The position numbers and the translations under genes were made by a program. From the NCBI RefSeq assembly GCF_021653975.1, contig NZ_JAJKFK010000002.1, positions 496,001 to 560,000 of the forward strand: DNA of 64,000 bases, given 5' to 3'. The DNA is from Amycolatopsis sp. GM8. GTDB lineage: Bacteria; Actinomycetota; Actinomycetes; Mycobacteriales; Pseudonocardiaceae. The notes beneath the pieces were generated by a model. That model did no database searches. It saw nothing but the letters and a program-made list of their open reading frames with translations, and was not told the DNA's origin. This document shows, piece by piece, positions 61,714 to 64,000 of the stretch. Numbering within the stretch: position 1 is the first letter of the stretch; every line of letters starts with the position of its first letter.

Positions 61714-62538
61714 ATGGCGGGTGTGGAGCAACCCCTGCTGATCGCCTCCGACGTGGACGGCACCCTGCTGGACACCTACGAACGGCTGTCCCCGCGCACG
61801 CTGGCCGTTGTCCGCCGGGTGACCGCGGCGGGGGTGCCGATCGTGCTGGCCAGCGGGCGGCCGCCGCGCTGGATCCCGTCCGTCGCGAACGCCGCCGGCC
61901 TGACCGGTTACGCCGTGTGCGCCAACGGTGCCGTGCTGTACGACATCGGCGCGGACCGGGTCGTCGCGGTGAACGGGCTGCTCGAGCCGATGGTGCTGCG
62001 CACCGTGGTGGCCGAGGTCGAAAAGGCGCTGCCGGGCTGCGGGTTCGCCGCCGAGCGGATCGGCAAGCGGGCGCTCGACCCGGAGCTCCACAACCTGGTG
62101 ATCGAGGACGGCTACCAGAACCCGTGGGGCGACGGCGAAGGCGTGCGGGTGGCGCGGGGCGAGATCATCGGCCGTCCGGCGATGAAACTGCTGGTCAGCA
62201 GGCCGGGGATGACGTCGGACGAGATGGCGGAGGCGGCCGGCGCGGTGCTGGACTCGGCGGTGGACATCACGTTCTCGGCGGGCTCGGGGCTGATCGAGAT
62301 CTCCGCGCACGGGATCACCAAGGCGTCCGGGCTGGCGGAGGTCGCCGAGCGGCTCGACGTGCCGGCCGAGCGGGTCATCGCGTTCGGGGACATGCCCAAC
62401 GACGTGGCGATGCTGCGGTGGGCCGGGCACGGGGTGGCGATGGCCAACGCGCACCCGGCCGTCCGCGCGGCGGCCGACGAGATCACCGGGCCGAACACCG
62501 AAGACGGCGTGGCCCAGGTGCTCGAACGCTGGTTCTGA
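61714..62538 (+). CDS. Cof-type HAD hydrolase
   Basis: 274 residues with HAD motif I IASDVDGTLLDTYERL, motif II LASGRPP, the C2 cap, motif III lysine in AMKLLVSRPG, and motif IV AFGDMPNDVAMLRWAGHG. Such enzymes dephosphorylate sugar phosphates or nucleotides; substrate unknown. ATG 61714 follows AAAGGGA; the longer frame overlaps the divergent gene. Confidence 0.9.
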   Translation: MAGVEQPLLIASDVDGTLLDTYERLSPRTLAVVRRVTAAGVPIVLASGRPPRWIPSVANAAGLTGYAVCANGAVLYDIGADRVVAVNGLLEPMVLRTVVAEVEKALPGCGFAAERIGKRALDPELHNLVIEDGYQNPWGDGEGVRVARGEIIGRPAMKLLVSRPGMTSDEMAEAAGAVLDSAVDITFSAGSGLIEISAHGITKASGLAEVAERLDVPAERVIAFGDMPNDVAMLRWAGHGVAMANAHPAVRAAADEITGPNTEDGVAQVLERWF

Positions 62539-62545
62539 CCCGGGG

Positions 62546-63832
62546 TCAGGGGCAGGGGACGTAGGACAGCCGCGGGTCCTGGTCGAGGCGCTTGATCAGA
62601 GCCGTCGCCTGGTCCTCTCGCGGGTACACGGTGACCCACTCGTGCGCGCCCTGGCGCAGGAACGTCGCGACGGCGTAGAGGCCGGCGTAGGCGGGATCGA
62701 GGTCGCACTGCTGCCGGGCCGAATAGCCGAGGCCGGTGATCGTGAGCGCGGGTTCCTGCAGGCTCACGACGAACTCGTAGTCCTCGTCGTCGCGGTGCGG
62801 GGTGACGACGGTCAGCCGCGTCCCCACGCCGTACGCGAGCGCGCCGCCGCCGCCGGTGCTGATGATCGAGCCGGGCGGCAGGCGGGTGGCGAGCCAGTCG
62901 CTGATCTCCGCCGTCTCGGCCAGCCGCGACCGCCAGTCGAGCACGCCCGGCCGCTGGTAGGCGGCGAACGGAAAGCTCACCGCGCACAGCAGCAACGCCA
63001 CGACCGGCGCCCAGCGGCGAGTCGCCCGCGGGGTCGGCGACGGCTTGCGGTGCTGTTCGAGCAGGCGCCCTACGACGACCGCGGCGAGCGTCGCCCCGAG
63101 GAACGCGTACGCCGGGAACGACGCGTGCAGGGCGGGCCAGCCCGACAGCTTCTCGTAGTAGGTGGTGCGCCAGACCAGCCAGGGCACCACGAGCACCAAC
63201 GCGCCGAGCAGGTACCCGACCGGCGCCCACCAGGTCGACCGCCGCCGCGCGGCGCCGAGCACCAGCCACAGCACGGCCGCACCCGCGAGGATCAGACCAT
63301 CGGGCCGGGTCATCACGGCCAGCGCGGTGAGCACCCCGGCCGCGAGCGGATGCCGCGTCGTCAGCGCGTACCCGACCGCGAGCACCAGCAGCACGAACAG
63401 CGGCGTCTCGGTGCCCGCGCATTCGTACGCCGCCAGACCGCTGACCGCCGCGGTGAGCACCGCCGCGAGCCTGCTGAACCGGCCGGCCAGCAGCACGCAG
63501 CCCAGCGCGCACGCGGAGCTGAGTACGACGGCACCGGTGACGATGTCGGCCCCGAACAGCGCCTTCGGCAGCGTGACCAGGACCAGCCAGGCGAAGTTGG
63601 TGTAGCCCTCGACGTACTCGCCGATGTTGAACACCGCGCCGTGCCCGGCCGCGATGTTCGCCGCGTAGCGGAAGGTCAGGAACGCGCTGTCCGGGACGGT
63701 GCTGAAGATGAGCTGCTGCAGCAGGGCGAACGCGAGCGCCAGCAGGGGCACCCCGGTCCGCCCGAACCGTGGCCACGCACAGAGAACGACCGCCGCCAGC
63801 GCGAACCAGACGGCGACCGCGACGATCACCAT
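62546..63832 (-). CDS. AftB-like GT-C arabinofuranosyltransferase-family membrane protein
   Basis: 428 residues with about ten helices. The first periplasmic loop reads VPDSAFLTFRYAANIAAGHG, AVFNIGEYVEGYTNFAWLVL, very close to the AftB pattern (xDDxxxxxRxxxNLxxGxGxVFNxGExVExxTNxxW), but the second Asp is Ser (PDSAF). AftB adds terminal beta-1,2-arabinofuranose. It is shorter than mycobacterial AftB (about 630) and lacks most of the soluble C-terminal domain. ATG 63832 follows GGGAAAAGA; an upstream ATG (63928) adds a basic tail. Confidence 0.75.
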   Translation of the reverse strand: MVIVAVAVWFALAAVVLCAWPRFGRTGVPLLALAFALLQQLIFSTVPDSAFLTFRYAANIAAGHGAVFNIGEYVEGYTNFAWLVLVTLPKALFGADIVTGAVVLSSACALGCVLLAGRFSRLAAVLTAAVSGLAAYECAGTETPLFVLLVLAVGYALTTRHPLAAGVLTALAVMTRPDGLILAGAAVLWLVLGAARRRSTWWAPVGYLLGALVLVVPWLVWRTTYYEKLSGWPALHASFPAYAFLGATLAAVVVGRLLEQHRKPSPTPRATRRWAPVVALLLCAVSFPFAAYQRPGVLDWRSRLAETAEISDWLATRLPPGSIISTGGGGALAYGVGTRLTVVTPHRDDEDYEFVVSLQEPALTITGLGYSARQQCDLDPAYAGLYAVATFLRQGAHEWVTVYPREDQATALIKRLDQDPRLSYVPCP

Positions 63833-63917
63833 TCTTTTCCCGGGCCCCCTCCGCCGCCTCCCTTGCAGAAAGTATCGTGCGTGCGCGGAAATCGTTTCTG
63901 GAATTCGGGGCGGGATT

Positions 63918-64000
63918 TTGCTGACCATCGCGGGGTACCTGCTGGTGATCTTCGGGCCGGGCGCCGTGATCGGCGCGCTCGCCGGTGCCCGTGGCTGGCT
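63918..64000 (+). CDS. Start of a membrane protein (truncated by window edge)
   Basis: A TTG with GGGGCGGG upstream opens a frame LTIAGYLLVIFGPGAVIGAL, AGARGW, a first transmembrane helix. It continues past the window. In this neighbourhood it could be another large GT-C or DUF6541-type wall glycosyltransferase, but only 27 residues are visible. Confidence 0.45.
   Translation, partial: MLTIAGYLLVIFGPGAVIGALAGARGW

Overview
The window is a high-GC actinomycete chromosome with actinobacterial codon bias, many GTG starts and frequent 4-base ATGA/GTGA gene overlaps. It carries an arabinogalactan-type cell-wall locus in the gene order of Mycobacterium tuberculosis Rv3777-Rv3809c, plus an iniBAC-type envelope-stress locus. 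It lacks mycolate genes, and it has DUF3558 lipoproteins, LGFP-repeat lysozyme and WXG100/EspG proteins. Together these suggest a Pseudonocardiaceae member such as Amycolatopsis; the genus is an inference, not a match.

Layout. 1-5.7 kb: a truncated molybdopterin oxidoreductase, an NCS1 permease, a ketopantoate reductase-rhodanese fusion and an L,D-transpeptidase lipoprotein. 5.65-14.2 kb: an ini locus. A short Hsp70-like ATPase and an IniR-type LuxR/ATPase diverge from iniB, iniA and iniC, and an intrinsic terminator lies between iniB and iniA. 14.35-17.2 kb: a small operon with two tiny peptides flanking an HExxH peptide-hydroxylase-like protein, facing a GntR regulator across an array of TGTCTGTC operator motifs. 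17.2-19.3 kb: an unknown membrane protein and its decayed tandem copy. 19.4-21.4 kb: a secreted GH25 lysozyme with LGFP repeats. 21.4-24.4 kb: an accessory patch beside tRNA-Ser(UGA), with a RAMA-domain protein, a cytochrome P450 and a degenerate duplicate of the tRNA 3' half. 24.4-28.5 kb: MarR, a zinc metallopeptidase, a quinone oxidoreductase and a class-V aminotransferase-like protein (Rv3777/Rv3778c-like).

28.6-63.9 kb is the wall locus. It begins with the proteasome activator Bpa. An inserted, translationally coupled operon follows: a GlfT2-like galactofuranosyltransferase, a CMP-nonulosonate synthetase-HAD fusion, a NeuB-like synthase, a GT29-like sialyltransferase, a coiled-coil protein and a GT-C membrane protein. 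Then come the galactan exporter Wzm/Wzt and GlfT1, an EspG/PPE/lipoprotein/PE-like type VII module, a second GlfT2-like enzyme, a GtrA protein, and DprE1-DprE2, with serine where mycobacterial DprE1 has the benzothiazinone-reactive Cys387. A GT-C protein, a WXG100-linked toxin/immunity array with an orphan toxin module, another GT-C protein, AftA, UbiA (DPPR synthase), the PAP2 phosphatase and UDP-galactopyranose mutase follow. The window closes with an F420-type oxidoreductase, a HAD phosphatase and an AftB-like GT-C protein.

Functionally, Glf makes UDP-galactofuranose; GlfT1 and GlfT2-type enzymes build galactan on a lipid carrier; Wzm/Wzt flip it. UbiA, the phosphatase and DprE1/E2 make decaprenyl-phosphoarabinose, and AftA primes arabinan. 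The nonulosonate cassette probably adds a sialic-acid-like sugar to this or a linked surface glycan. The most novel material is the nonulosonate-GlfT2 operon, the HExxH/small-peptide operon, and the toxin-immunity array.
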